Source of the DNA: Akkermansia sp.
Lineage (GTDB): Bacteria; Verrucomicrobiota; Verrucomicrobiia; Verrucomicrobiales; Akkermansiaceae
Direction: 5' to 3'
NCBI GenBank assembly: GCA_030525455.1
Contig: JAUNER010000008.1
Span: forward strand, 27,786-91,785
DNA: 64,000 nt
Position 1 is the stretch's first letter. Each line of letters starts with the position of its first letter. Below, in pieces: positions 35,800 to 45,508 of the stretch. The translations under genes and the position numbers were made by a program. The notes below the pieces were generated by a model, which searched no databases, had not been told where the DNA came from, and saw only the letters and a list, made by a program, of their open reading frames with translations.

Positions 35800-36246
35800 G
35801 GGCTTGAATTATCATCCTTCAGATGGAGCAAGTGGAGAAAACGACAACCTTTTACTTCTAATGGCTCCACCCCGGCAACAAATGCTTTTGCTAATAATGA
35901 TGCAAATAGTTTGAATTCTAAGCTCGGCGACATCACAGATATTGCTCTAACATTAAGCCATTACGATAAGAATTCATCTAGCCTTTATGTTACTATCAAC
36001 TTTGCAGATGGTACAAGCTCTGAATTATATGGAACAGCAAACGGTTTGAAGTGGAGTACTGGTATTGGCTCAGTAGAATCAGTAAATGTTAACTCCTCTC
36101 ATGTAGAATCTACTTACCTATTTGCCGGCACAGTTGAGCAAGAGACTGCGTTTGCTCTCAATAAAGAAGCAATCCCAGAACCTACTACAGCGTCACTTAG
36201 CTTACTTGGTTTGGCAGCATTGATGATTCGCCGTCGTCGTGCTTAA
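35800..36246 (+). pseudogene. PEP-CTERM-anchored surface protein, 5'-truncated remnant
   Basis: The frame is open from 35800 to the stop at 36246 with no ATG and only rare alternative starts (TTG at 35911). The end is a full PEP-CTERM sorting signal: IPEPTTASLSLLGLAALMIR and four arginines. The body (ALTLSHYDKNSSSLYVTINF) looks like a short beta-sandwich. A phase change near 35800-35860 would join it to upstream codons in another frame. I infer a decayed exosortase substrate, cleaved and anchored at the envelope when intact. A short expressed protein from TTG 35911 cannot be excluded. Confidence 0.55.
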
Positions 36247-36271
36247 AAACTAAAAAATTGTCTTCTTCAAA

Positions 36272-36306
36272 AAAAGAGCCGTACTCGTAGGGGTACGGCT
36301 CTTTTC
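36272..36306 (+). terminator. Terminator after the PEP-CTERM remnant
   Basis: AAAGAGCCGTAC (36273-36284) pairs perfectly with GTACGGCTCTTT (36293-36304), followed by TT and flanked by A/T-rich sequence. Confidence 0.9.
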
Positions 36307-36348
36307 ATTTCATCACGTATACACGACAAGCAATAATACACAAAAAAC

Positions 36349-36382
36349 AAGAAACGCCTGCCGATAAAGGCAAGCGTTTCTT
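36349..36382. terminator. Bidirectional terminator between the PEP-CTERM remnant and the sulfatase
   Basis: AAGAAACGCCTGCC (36349-36362) and GGCAAGCGTTTCTT (36369-36382) pair with one mismatch. T runs occur on both sides, so it can end the minus-strand sulfatase transcript as well as plus-strand read-through. Confidence 0.8.
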
Positions 36383-36413
36383 ATTTTTTTACAGAAAAGA
36401 AACAAAATACTTA

Positions 36414-38540
36414 CTATTCTGTGTGCATATATGCCTCTGCCGGAATTTCCTGCTTAGGTTGATTAGCTTTACTCCATTCCAACTTCAGAGCAGGGGAATT
36501 GGCAGCCTTGCAAATGTAACTAATGCGAATGGGATGCCAACCTGCTTTCAAATTAACAGGTAAAGAATACCCACCCAACGTAGAATCTACGGTCGTACCC
36601 GGCACATAGTTCTTATCCGCATCGATAAGTTCCATATCATGCAAACGCACAAAAGCCTTCGTCCCCTCGCCCTTATCCGTTGTCAAATAGAAAGTGTACT
36701 CGCCATCACTCGGCACTTTCACATAGCCGCTTAACTCTACACCGGTATTATTCTCCGTTGGAATTCCAGTAAACAGCACCCCATCAACACGCCCCTGTGC
36801 GTGTGGTGCATTCTTCATCTTTCTGAAGTCAGGAACCCATTGGAACTGACCTTTGTAAGCTACCCATTTTAGCCCCTTTTGAGCCGCATTTGGCAACTCT
36901 ACGCTAGGTACAGCCGCCTTATCAAAAACCGTTCCTGCTTCTTTACAAGCACGACGCCCTCTCAAGGCCTTAGCCTTCATTTTTTCCTGTAATTCAGGGT
37001 ATTTAGATGCCAAGTTTTCACTTTCCTGAGGATCCTTAAGGGTATCAAAAATCATGAAATTTTGGTCAGCATTAGTTACCTGACGGCGAATTCCCTTCAG
37101 ACCATCTACATAAACCACCTGCTGCTGACCACGAGCACGTTTCTTATGATTTTCAAGGAAGTCATCATAGCCGGGAGTCTGCCCTGGGCCATTATACTCT
37201 ACATACACGGTTCCTTCTGTCGGCTTGCCTTTCCCGGTAAGAATGGGCAGCAGAGATACACCATCACTGCGAGCCGGAACAGGCACACCTGCGACATCTG
37301 CTAAAGTAGCCATCCAGTCATGAAACTGCCCTAGTTCCATACTTATCTGCCCCTTAGGAATGCGAGCAGGCCAGCGAACCAAGGTAGGCACACGGATGCC
37401 ACCATCCCAACAATCTCGCTTAATGCCGTCCATCATCCCATAGCTCTTAAAGAAACGAGGGTCCTGTGCCCCATGATTATGCCCAGGGTCAGACCCGGGT
37501 TCATCATGAGGGCCATTATCGGATGTAAAGACAATCAGCGTATTATTGTCTATCTTCAAATCCTTTAATAATTTTACCAAATCTGCCACATAATCATCCA
37601 CACGGCGAATCATTGTCGCATGGCGGCGTGCCACTTCTTTATCAAACTTCTTATGTTCTGGGTAAATCCACTTATCTTTATTTTTCTCTGCATCCTTATC
37701 AAAGGCTGTATTAGCAGAGTATACACCATCTTTCTTCACCCATTGCAAGCCGCCCTTTAGACCTAATCCCTTTGGATATGGTACAGCCGGCACGGCTAAA
37801 CTAGCGTGAGGGGCCGGCAAAGCCAAGTAAAGGAAGAATGGCTTTTTGGTGCTTCGAGCGGATTTTTGCTGGTCAATAATCCATTGCTTAGCTCTTGCTC
37901 CAAATAGGTCTGTCGAATAGGCCGTCTTAGGCACGTCATTTTTTATGTTTTTCCATTCCTTACCATCGTACTCATACACATTGCGACATTCTGACGGATA
38001 ATGGAAGTGCCCGGCTAAATGGTCTAATATCCCATAAAAGTAATCAAATCCACGCTGGTGTGGGCCTGCGGTCATCGGCACTTTACTTTCCCCACCGCCA
38101 CCTATCCCCCACTTACCAATAGCCGCAGTATCGTATCCGGCACCCCTAAGCATCGACCCCAAGGTGTGAGAATCCTCTATCGGTCTATCGAAACGATTAT
38201 TCCGCACATTTCTGGAATGACCTTGGTGAACCCCCAGCATCAATGAAGCTCGTGCCGGTGCACATACCGGGGCTGCTGTATAGTGACGTCGCAGTTGCAC
38301 CCCTTCTTTTGCCATTGTTGAAAGTGCCGGAGTTTTTAGTTCGTTTTCTCGGCGAACCTGTTTACCATTTAACTTTTGCTGATTCCAATTACATTCCAAA
38401 TCGCCCCACCCCATATCATCAACAAGGACAAAGATAATATTGGGTTTCCCTACCACTTTTTTCACAGCCTTTTGAGCCACGGCTTCATGTTGGAATAACA
38501 TCCCAACTATCAAACTTAAAATCAACGTCCCTACTTTCAT
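36414..38540 (-). CDS. Secreted arylsulfatase-type sulfatase with C-terminal PA14-like domain
   Basis: 708 residues. A signal peptide (VGTLILSLIVGMLFQHEAVA) is followed by a type I sulfatase: metal-binding aspartates in FVLVDDMGWGD (about 41-42), and the formylglycine cysteine C93 in CAPARASLMLG, where A replaces the more common S in CxPSR. GHWGIGGG-like and HDEPGSDPGHNHG segments line the active site. From residue about 590 a PA14/glycan-binding-like beta sandwich follows (DGVLFTGIPTENNTGVELSG). It probably removes sulfate from host or algal-type glycans outside the cell. An FGE maturase would be required and is not in the window. Confidence 0.9.
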   Translation of the reverse strand: MKVGTLILSLIVGMLFQHEAVAQKAVKKVVGKPNIIFVLVDDMGWGDLECNWNQQKLNGKQVRRENELKTPALSTMAKEGVQLRRHYTAAPVCAPARASLMLGVHQGHSRNVRNNRFDRPIEDSHTLGSMLRGAGYDTAAIGKWGIGGGGESKVPMTAGPHQRGFDYFYGILDHLAGHFHYPSECRNVYEYDGKEWKNIKNDVPKTAYSTDLFGARAKQWIIDQQKSARSTKKPFFLYLALPAPHASLAVPAVPYPKGLGLKGGLQWVKKDGVYSANTAFDKDAEKNKDKWIYPEHKKFDKEVARRHATMIRRVDDYVADLVKLLKDLKIDNNTLIVFTSDNGPHDEPGSDPGHNHGAQDPRFFKSYGMMDGIKRDCWDGGIRVPTLVRWPARIPKGQISMELGQFHDWMATLADVAGVPVPARSDGVSLLPILTGKGKPTEGTVYVEYNGPGQTPGYDDFLENHKKRARGQQQVVYVDGLKGIRRQVTNADQNFMIFDTLKDPQESENLASKYPELQEKMKAKALRGRRACKEAGTVFDKAAVPSVELPNAAQKGLKWVAYKGQFQWVPDFRKMKNAPHAQGRVDGVLFTGIPTENNTGVELSGYVKVPSDGEYTFYLTTDKGEGTKAFVRLHDMELIDADKNYVPGTTVDSTLGGYSLPVNLKAGWHPIRISYICKAANSPALKLEWSKANQPKQEIPAEAYMHTE

Positions 38541-38640
38541 ACAAATTGCTCTTTACTTTCTACTAATTCTACCAAAAACTCCCCCCATTTTCAACGGGAA
38601 AAAACCCTCAGACATAGAAGCAAAATTAAAGTTTCCTATA

Positions 38641-38680
38641 ACACAAAGCCGTTGCTCATATATAAAGCAACGGCTTTGTG
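38641..38680. terminator. Strong hairpin, terminator of the DEAD-box gene
   Basis: CACAAAGCCGTTGCT (38642-38656) pairs perfectly with AGCAACGGCTTTGTG (38666-38680). It lies 39 bases beyond the DEAD-box stop on the minus strand. The T run is weak on that side, so termination may be partial. Confidence 0.65.
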
Positions 38681-38718
38681 CTTAATCAGTCTCAAAAATT
38701 TACAGACTATCCCATAAA

Positions 38719-40515
38719 TTAATATCGCTTACGTCTGGGACGTTCTCCGCCAAAGTCTTTGCGACCACCGCCACGACGGTCGCCGCGACCACCGCGACGC
38801 TCTCCTTGTCCATGCTCGCGGCGGCCACCATTGCGGAACCCACCGTGCCGAGATGAGCGATAACTCCCTGGCTCACTTCCCATACCGCCTTTATCCTCAC
38901 GGACGTTTACTTCGTAACCACAAATGGTAGCCGTAGCGAGAGCTTCGAGCAATTGAGGAGCCACATTGGCATCTACCTCAATAAGGGAATGTTTACCAAA
39001 AATGCGAATATCACCGACAGCACCTTTTTCCATCTCTACGGAATTGTAGAAAAGTCCGGCAATATCTTTCGGGCGAAGACCAATCATACGCCCACCATTC
39101 ATAAAGAGAGTTACAGTATCACCTTTTGGTGTCCATGAGTCCCCTTTCTGATGAGAGCCTTTTTCAGTATTACCATCAATACGCACACGGCGTGTTTTCA
39201 TTGGTCTATCTTCCGGGATGGGCTGAACCTCACGATGCGTCTTTTCTCGAAGCAAATTGAAGAGTGCCACGGCAAGAGATTCCGGACTTGCTTCTACTTC
39301 CTTTAACTCTTCCGGCAACTGACTGTCCGGATTTAGTTTTTCTAGCACCTCGTCAACCAATGATTCTGTCCGAAGTTGCTCTACTTGAGAAGCAGTCAAT
39401 ACCGGTTCTTCTGTAAGTTTTACCCCAATGAATCGCTCAATGCGACTCAATAATGCAAAATCCCGTCGTCCCACAAATGTCACCGCCTTTCCTTTTCGTC
39501 CGGCTCGAGCGGTACGCCCAATGCGATGAACGTAATCTTCCGGGTCACGCGGTAATTCAAAATTGACCACAGAATCCACATCATCCACGTCCAACCCACG
39601 GGCAGCAATGTCTGTGGCTACAAGCATGCGTAAATTTCCACGGCGGAATGATTCCATTACACGTTCACGCATAATTTGAGGCATATCACCATGTAATCGG
39701 TCTACGCCATAACCACGAGCGGTCAGCCCATCTACAATATCATCAACGACCTTTTTCGTATTTGCGAAAACGAGCCCTTTCTTGATTTTTCCTGTATCTA
39801 AAAGTCGGCTGAGTGCTTCAATACGAGAAGAGAAAATCACCTCATAGTAAATCTGCTCAATCGTCGGAACGGTTAAGGTTGGGCGTTCTATATTTATCTG
39901 TACCGGGTCGTCCATAAATCGCCCAACGAGGCGATTTATTTCAGGGGACATTGTGGCTGAGAAAAACAGAGTTTGTCTCTCATCCGGCATCGCATCTGCA
40001 ATATGCTCAATATCTTCCAAAAAACCCATATCGAGCATTTCATCAGCTTCATCCAAAATAAGCATCCGCAAGTTATCTAACTGCAAAGCACCGGATTCCA
40101 TTAAATCCATAACACGCCCCGGTGTACCGACCACAAACTGCACACCTCTATTAAGAGCATCTAACTGAGGTTTAAATGATGCACCACCATAAATCGGCAC
40201 AGCAGATACACCATCTAAAAACAAGGCCAGTTTATCAACCTCGCGGCAAATTTGCACAGCCAACTCGCGAGTCGGGCAAAGAGTTAAAACTTGCACACCA
40301 TTTACATCCGGGTCAATGCACTCAAGTGCAGGAATGGCAAAAGCCAATGTCTTACCAGAGCCTGTATGTGAAAGCCCCACAATGTCAGCCCCTCCCAAAG
40401 CAACAGGGATGGCTTGTTCCTGAATAGCGGAAGGCGTTTCAAAACCTAAAACTTCAATCGCTTCGAGAATGGCTCCGGAAATACCAAGATCGGAAAAAGA
40501 GGTTGTCTGTATCAT
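38719..40515 (-). CDS. DEAD-box ATP-dependent RNA helicase with DbpA-like RNA-binding domain
   Basis: 598 residues. Motifs in order: Q motif (FETPSAIQEQAIPVAL), Walker A SHTGSGKT (about 49-56), PTRELA, GTPGR, DEAD, SAT, and HRIGRTARAGR. A DbpA/CsdA-type RNA-binding domain is at about 465-540 (NGGRMIGLRPKDIAGLFYNS), and the tail (545-598) is rich in glycine and arginine (RRGGRGDRRGGGRKD). Helicases of this kind remodel rRNA or unwind mRNA, often at low temperature. It is separated from the gene upstream by about 220 bases and has no partner. Confidence 0.93.
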   Translation of the reverse strand: MIQTTSFSDLGISGAILEAIEVLGFETPSAIQEQAIPVALGGADIVGLSHTGSGKTLAFAIPALECIDPDVNGVQVLTLCPTRELAVQICREVDKLALFLDGVSAVPIYGGASFKPQLDALNRGVQFVVGTPGRVMDLMESGALQLDNLRMLILDEADEMLDMGFLEDIEHIADAMPDERQTLFFSATMSPEINRLVGRFMDDPVQINIERPTLTVPTIEQIYYEVIFSSRIEALSRLLDTGKIKKGLVFANTKKVVDDIVDGLTARGYGVDRLHGDMPQIMRERVMESFRRGNLRMLVATDIAARGLDVDDVDSVVNFELPRDPEDYVHRIGRTARAGRKGKAVTFVGRRDFALLSRIERFIGVKLTEEPVLTASQVEQLRTESLVDEVLEKLNPDSQLPEELKEVEASPESLAVALFNLLREKTHREVQPIPEDRPMKTRRVRIDGNTEKGSHQKGDSWTPKGDTVTLFMNGGRMIGLRPKDIAGLFYNSVEMEKGAVGDIRIFGKHSLIEVDANVAPQLLEALATATICGYEVNVREDKGGMGSEPGSYRSSRHGGFRNGGRREHGQGERRGGRGDRRGGGRKDFGGERPRRKRY

Positions 40516-40688
40516 GTGTGCTAATTTCCTTTTTGGAGGTCATGAAGTAGATGGCTTTTCTGTAGCCATCTGTCCAGCCTAAAGATGCAAATCATTCAAT
40601 CATGCCACAATTTTTAACCCATTTTGTTAATTTCGCGTCTATAGACAAACTCAGATCTGGTCTTTCCTATTCCTACGGACTTATCAGC

Positions 40689-40717
40689 TTGACGACTGCG
40701 ATTGAATAATGTTAGAT
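40689..40717 (+). promoter_or_regulatory. Putative promoter of the VC0807-type membrane gene
   Basis: TTGACG (40689-40694), a 17-base spacer and TTAGAT (40712-40717). The ATG at 40709 would overlap the -10 box, so the ATG at 40736 is the more plausible start. Confidence 0.45.
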
Positions 40718-40735
40718 AACGCTGAATTTGCAAGT

Positions 40736-41506
40736 ATGTCCAAGGCAAAACCATCCTCATCCCTCTCTGGTATATTTATCAATATATTACTACCTGTGTT
40801 GATACTGGATTATTGTAGTGCCGGTCCTTCAAATCCCCTAGAACGCACAAGTGCCGATAGCTTTTGGCACATTGGTCCTGTTTACTCGCTTATCTTAGCA
40901 CTATCACTTCCCCTCATCTATGGAATAAAAACACTCATAAAAACTCGCCAGTTTGACCTCATGTCTATCGTTGGTCTGGTTGGGGTATTACTCACAGGCA
41001 TCATCAGCATTTTTGTCATTGGCGAAAATGGTCAAATTCACCAAGCCACACCTTGGTTGTTTGCCGGGAAAGAAGCTCTGATTCCCCTCATTTTCGCATC
41101 GGCAATACTTGTCTCTCGCGCCACAGCGACGCCTCTACTAAATATGTTTATCTACACACCGGATTTATTTGACGTCAATCGCATTGAATCAGCCATTACT
41201 ACCCGGGGGGCACAGGAAAACTACAATAAACTTTTAGCAAATTCCACTTACATTTTGACAGGAACCCTCATTGCTTCATCCATAGGGAATTTCTTTCTCA
41301 GTTATTCATTCATGAGTGCCGTCATGCTCGAACCGCTATCTAGCCAGCAAGTAGCCTATAATGAAGCTATTGGTAGTATTACATGGTGGGGATTCCTCAT
41401 CATTGGGGTTCCTTGCCTAGCCGCTTGTGTTTTCATCATAACCATGATTGTTAACAAACTCCAATCTCTTACCGGATTAACCAGAACCGACATACTTCTC
41501 AAATAA
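40736..41506 (+). CDS. VC0807-family multipass inner-membrane protein
   Basis: 256 residues from ATG 40736 (265 from ATG 40709). At least five hydrophobic segments are seen, with FINILLPVLILDYCSAGP near the N-terminus, then a GPVYSLILALSLPLIYGI helix and a FDLMSIVGLVGVLLTGIISI stretch. These fit the VC0807 family, distantly like septation protein A. The function is not established. It ends 12 bases before the sialate esterase gene, so transcription may continue into it. Confidence 0.7.
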   Translation: MSKAKPSSSLSGIFINILLPVLILDYCSAGPSNPLERTSADSFWHIGPVYSLILALSLPLIYGIKTLIKTRQFDLMSIVGLVGVLLTGIISIFVIGENGQIHQATPWLFAGKEALIPLIFASAILVSRATATPLLNMFIYTPDLFDVNRIESAITTRGAQENYNKLLANSTYILTGTLIASSIGNFFLSYSFMSAVMLEPLSSQQVAYNEAIGSITWWGFLIIGVPCLAACVFIITMIVNKLQSLTGLTRTDILLK

Positions 41507-41517
41507 ATCATACCGCC

Positions 41518-43044
41518 ATGACCTACTACACTCCCATTATCGCTACAGCCATTGCTCTGCATTGTGCATGGGCGGCCGCCCCTAAATTCGACAGGGTTTA
41601 CGGTTCTCACATGGTCTTACCGCACAGCGTCAAAGTACCTATCACAGGCACCGCAGACCCCGGAGAATCCATCACTATTAACTTTGGTTCAACCACCATC
41701 ACTACCAAATCAAATGCCGATGGAAAATGGAAAGTCATCCTGCCGCCGATGAAACCAAGTGCCACGGGAAGAAATTTAAGTGCCTCCCAAAATGGAGAAA
41801 CAACTAGGCTTGAAGACATCCTCGTAGGCGAGCTTTGGGTAGCTTCCGGGCAGTCTAATATGCTCTTCCGTATGAATGAAACAAACACTCAAAAGGAAGA
41901 TATACCAAAAGCCACCAACTCTAAAATCCGCTTCCTCAACAACAGACCACAGTCTCATACAAATAATGCCCACTATTCGGACAAAGACTTTGCTAACGTC
42001 ACTACTTCCAATTTCTACAAGGGTGAGTGGCAGGTATGCTCGCCTAGCACAGTCCCAACGATGTCCGCGGTTGGATACTATTTCGGGGAAGAATTATGCA
42101 AAAATCTCAACATTCCCGTAGGCATCATCCACTCATCACTTGGTGGGTCTGAAATCGTTGCTTGGTTCCCAAAAGAAGTGGTTGATAACGATGAGAAATT
42201 CAGTTCCCTTCGTGGTAATCATTGGCTACAATCTCACCTCATTTCTGATTGGGTAAAAGGTCGTGCTAAAAAAAATATCACTCCTCGCCTTAATTCCGGC
42301 ACACCAGACCATCCATATAAACCCACTTTCCTTTACGAAGCTGGCATCTCATGGACCACACAATTACCTATTTCCGGTGTACTATGGTACCAAGGCGAAT
42401 CTGATGCGGAAATCATCGACAATAAACAAAACAGTATGCTCTTAGAAACCATGATTAACTCGTGGAAAAAAGCATACAATAATCCAAAACTGCCATTCGT
42501 TATGATTCAGTTACCTCGTATCAACGATGGCTCCAAACTTCGTGCCGGATGGCCCGAATTCCGCGAAATGCAAGACGACGTTGCTAAATATCTCACCAAT
42601 GTATACTGCGTCAATACAATCGACCTAGGATCCACAAACTCAAACGTTCACCCTCCATTCAAACGTCCGGTAGGTGAACGAGCAGCAGCCACTGCACTCA
42701 ACAAAATCTATAAGAAGAAAATTGCTTGCGATGGTCCGGCTCTTAAAGATTGTAAGCCTAAGGGGAATAAGCTACTCATTCAACTTACAAACGCAAAGGG
42801 ACTGACCACCACAGACAAAAAAGCACCGACTGAATTTGAAATAGCCGGAGCAGATGGCAAATTTTATCCGGCAACTGCTAAAATTGAAAAGGTAAACGGC
42901 CAAACCGCTATTATCAGTCTTACGTCTGAACAAGTTAAAGCCCCCACCCAAGGGCGATACTGCTGGAAGTATTTTGTAACACCAAATCTCATCAACTCCG
43001 ACAAACTTCCGGCTCGTCCGTTCCGCACACATCTCTCACGCTAA
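41518..43044 (+). CDS. Sialate O-acetylesterase, secreted
   Basis: 508 residues. It removes O-acetyl groups from sialic acids so that sialidases can act. A signal peptide (IIATAIALHCAWAAAP) is followed by a beta-sandwich, then the SGNH-like catalytic domain with ASGQSNM (nucleophile S113), LGGSEIVAWFP, WYQGESDAE, and the C-terminal NVHPPFKRPVGERAAA holding the Asp/His positions. The downstream SGNH hydrolase starts eight bases after the stop, so the two form an operon for mucin-type glycan processing. Confidence 0.9.
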   Translation: MTYYTPIIATAIALHCAWAAAPKFDRVYGSHMVLPHSVKVPITGTADPGESITINFGSTTITTKSNADGKWKVILPPMKPSATGRNLSASQNGETTRLEDILVGELWVASGQSNMLFRMNETNTQKEDIPKATNSKIRFLNNRPQSHTNNAHYSDKDFANVTTSNFYKGEWQVCSPSTVPTMSAVGYYFGEELCKNLNIPVGIIHSSLGGSEIVAWFPKEVVDNDEKFSSLRGNHWLQSHLISDWVKGRAKKNITPRLNSGTPDHPYKPTFLYEAGISWTTQLPISGVLWYQGESDAEIIDNKQNSMLLETMINSWKKAYNNPKLPFVMIQLPRINDGSKLRAGWPEFREMQDDVAKYLTNVYCVNTIDLGSTNSNVHPPFKRPVGERAAATALNKIYKKKIACDGPALKDCKPKGNKLLIQLTNAKGLTTTDKKAPTEFEIAGADGKFYPATAKIEKVNGQTAIISLTSEQVKAPTQGRYCWKYFVTPNLINSDKLPARPFRTHLSR

Positions 43045-43051
43045 TTCTACT

Positions 43052-44029
43052 ATGTCTATCAAACGATTAATTACACTCCTCACAGCACTCATTACCATCA
43101 GCTCTGCTTCTGATGCCAAACAATCACCGACAACTGTTGCTTGTGTAGGTGATAGTATCACATTTGGTTATGGACTCAAACCGGCAGATAAACGCTACCC
43201 TCAAGTATTACAAGAACTTCTAGGGGATAAGTTTGCCGTAAAAGGGTTCGGTAACTCCGGTAAAACTGCCGGTGATTACCCGGGGCAAAAAGGCCGCTGG
43301 TATGGTTCTACTAATGAGCATAAAAAAGCCGTGGACTATGCTGCAGATATTTACATTTGTAACCTAGGCATCAACGACACAGGTGCATGGTGGAATGCAG
43401 ATTTATTTACAAAAGGGTATAACGACCTATTTACCGCTTGGAAACAAGCAAATCCGAAGGCAAAGTTTTTCGCCTGGGGAAAGTTAGGTCCGGATTATCG
43501 TGGTCCGGTAGACAAACCTGCTTTCCCGGGTAATTGCTTTACTGATGTGCGTAAATACAGTCTTGTAGATAATGGGTCATCCGCTAAACGCCCTGAAGCA
43601 GAAAAACTCATCAAAGGTGTTGCTAAAAAACACAAGGTCGTTCTTTTCGACGCCTATACTCTCATGGCTAATCATCCGGAGTGGTACACTGACGGCTTAC
43701 ACCCTCTGGCGGAGGGGGCTCGCCGCATTGCAGAAATCACCTTTACCCAACTTGTAAAGTCATTAAAACTCTCGCAACCAACTCCAAAGATTACCTCTGA
43801 TGAAAATGGCTTAACTATTTCTAACCCTGGTTCATCCGGTATTCTTTTGGATGGGTTCATTGTTTCTGACGGTAGTCAAAAGATGACTCTCAGCAACGCC
43901 ACTGTTATTCATCCCGGTGCCTCCATTACTATCACCACGGGGGCAACAAACCAAGATGACCCAACGAAACCACTAACCATCAAGTCAAAAAAATCCCCGA
44001 AATCTCTAAAACTTATTAAGAAAAAGTAG
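43052..44029 (+). CDS. Secreted SGNH/GDSL-type esterase
   Basis: 325 residues. A signal peptide (LITLLTALITISSASDA) precedes the GDS block with GDSITFGYG (S35), the GxND block GINDTGAWWN, and the Asp/His block DGLHPLAEGA. From about residue 240 a beta-rich, lamin-tail-like domain follows (NGLTISNPGSSGILLDGFIV), and the protein ends in lysines. Together with the preceding acetylesterase, it likely deacylates glycans. The exact substrate is unknown. Confidence 0.88.
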   Translation: MSIKRLITLLTALITISSASDAKQSPTTVACVGDSITFGYGLKPADKRYPQVLQELLGDKFAVKGFGNSGKTAGDYPGQKGRWYGSTNEHKKAVDYAADIYICNLGINDTGAWWNADLFTKGYNDLFTAWKQANPKAKFFAWGKLGPDYRGPVDKPAFPGNCFTDVRKYSLVDNGSSAKRPEAEKLIKGVAKKHKVVLFDAYTLMANHPEWYTDGLHPLAEGARRIAEITFTQLVKSLKLSQPTPKITSDENGLTISNPGSSGILLDGFIVSDGSQKMTLSNATVIHPGASITITTGATNQDDPTKPLTIKSKKSPKSLKLIKKK

Positions 44030-44063
44030 CCATCTTTAGCTGACTTATTTCTTAGCATTTTAC

Positions 44064-44102
44064 AAAGCCCCTCAGGCATGGTGCATGAGGGGCTTTCTTT
44101 CT
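44064..44102 (+). terminator. Rho-independent terminator of the esterase operon
   Basis: AAAGCCCCTCA (44064-44074) pairs perfectly with TGAGGGGCTTT (44086-44096), followed by CTTTCT. Confidence 0.9.
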
Positions 44103-44172
44103 ATCCCCCCCGATGATTGCATAAACACAACTCACGGAGGGGAATCTAAATTCGTTTTACACGAAATTTCAA

Positions 44173-45507
44173 TTAGTCATCTATAACAATCTTACTCGGG
44201 TCAAAACTTGCCGGTGGGTATTTTAAATTCAATGCTCGAAGTTTTTCGACCAGCAAGCGAGCTACAACTAGATTACGATACCACTTACGATCACCGGGAA
44301 TGATATACCACGGTGCGTTAGGAGTGGAGGTTTTTTCTATCAAATCCTGATAGGCAGATTGGAACTCATCCCATCGATTCCGGTCATCTAGATCATCCAT
44401 TGCAAACTTCCAAAGCTTATTGGGGTCTTGCAATCTGGATTCTAAACGGCGTTTTTGCTCAGCTTTTGATATGTTCAAGAAAAGTTTGATAATAATCGTC
44501 CCCTCTTCTACCAACATATTTTCAAAGTCGATGATATGCTTGTAGCGACGCTTCCATACAGGGTCCGGAAAGATTTTTTTCACGCGAACCGCGATGACAT
44601 CTTCATAATGAGAACGATTAAACACAGCTATCTGCCCTTTCCCCGGAACTTCCTTATGAATACGCCATAAGAAATCATGGTCGAGTTCATCTGCCGAGGG
44701 CTTCTTAAATGGTACTACATGAAGCCCCTGTGGGTCTACGCGTGAAAAAACATGGCGTACACAGCCATCCTTACCACCAGCATCCATGGCCTGTAAAATG
44801 ACCAAAAGCTTTTGCTTATGCTGTGCAAAAAAACACTTCTGAAGCTCCATGAGTTCGTTTTTCAGATTCTCAAACTCTACGAGAGCTTCTTCCTTAGTCC
44901 CGGCAAAAAGCGATTTATCATCCGTCGCGAAATCTTTTAATTTCAATTTCTTTCCCGGAGTTACCATGTACCGATTCATATCGTTAGTTAATTGGTTAAT
45001 GAGAGGTTTCTTTTCTTCTTTTAATTTCACTTCACGCTTAGTTGAAGTCCCGAAAAATTGATCTAATGCTTGTTTGATAACTTTACGCTTAAAGCGAGGA
45101 AACATACTTGGCTTAATCTCGCTTAAACGAATCCATTTAGTTTTAGAAAATTCAGGGCTTCGATGCAAGCTTGTTTTTGGACGAGATGTCTTACATTGAA
45201 TCAGAAAATATGTTTGCTCCTGCCCAATCCAACGATTGACTTTTTTATGGTCGTCCGGGTACTTGTATCGTAGTCCGGAAATACTTTCCACAATAGTGTA
45301 CTCAGACGGTCGCAAGCCGACTTCTTCCCAGACTTCACGTGCCAAAGCTTGCTCCACACTTTCGTTTTTTGAAACTCCCCCCTGAGGAAAATGCCAATAG
45401 GGGTTTCTGCCCTGGTCCTTGCCCAGCAACACCAAGCCCTCTAAATCTACAATAATGGCCGCAGCATTTGCTCGCCATGTTCTCGGAGTTTCCGGTATCG
45501 GATTCAT
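44173..45507 (-). CDS. Nudix hydrolase fused to polyphosphate kinase 2
   Basis: 444 residues from ATG 45507; a longer frame to 45573 would enter the upstream gene. Residues 1-155 are a RppH/Ap4A-hydrolase-like Nudix domain with a complete Nudix box (about 43-65, GGVSKNE to REVWEEVGL). Residues 200-430 are a PPK2 domain: Walker A AMDAGGKDG (240-248), Walker B FNRSHYEDV (296-304) and lid DDRNRWDEFQ. The PPK2 part resembles class III enzymes, which use polyphosphate to phosphorylate AMP or ADP. The upstream TPR gene ends one base before the start. The fusion would link dinucleotide or RNA-cap cleavage with nucleotide rephosphorylation; this is inference. Confidence 0.9.
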   Translation of the reverse strand: MNPIPETPRTWRANAAAIIVDLEGLVLLGKDQGRNPYWHFPQGGVSKNESVEQALAREVWEEVGLRPSEYTIVESISGLRYKYPDDHKKVNRWIGQEQTYFLIQCKTSRPKTSLHRSPEFSKTKWIRLSEIKPSMFPRFKRKVIKQALDQFFGTSTKREVKLKEEKKPLINQLTNDMNRYMVTPGKKLKLKDFATDDKSLFAGTKEEALVEFENLKNELMELQKCFFAQHKQKLLVILQAMDAGGKDGCVRHVFSRVDPQGLHVVPFKKPSADELDHDFLWRIHKEVPGKGQIAVFNRSHYEDVIAVRVKKIFPDPVWKRRYKHIIDFENMLVEEGTIIIKLFLNISKAEQKRRLESRLQDPNKLWKFAMDDLDDRNRWDEFQSAYQDLIEKTSTPNAPWYIIPGDRKWYRNLVVARLLVEKLRALNLKYPPASFDPSKIVIDD

Positions 45508-45508
45508 T

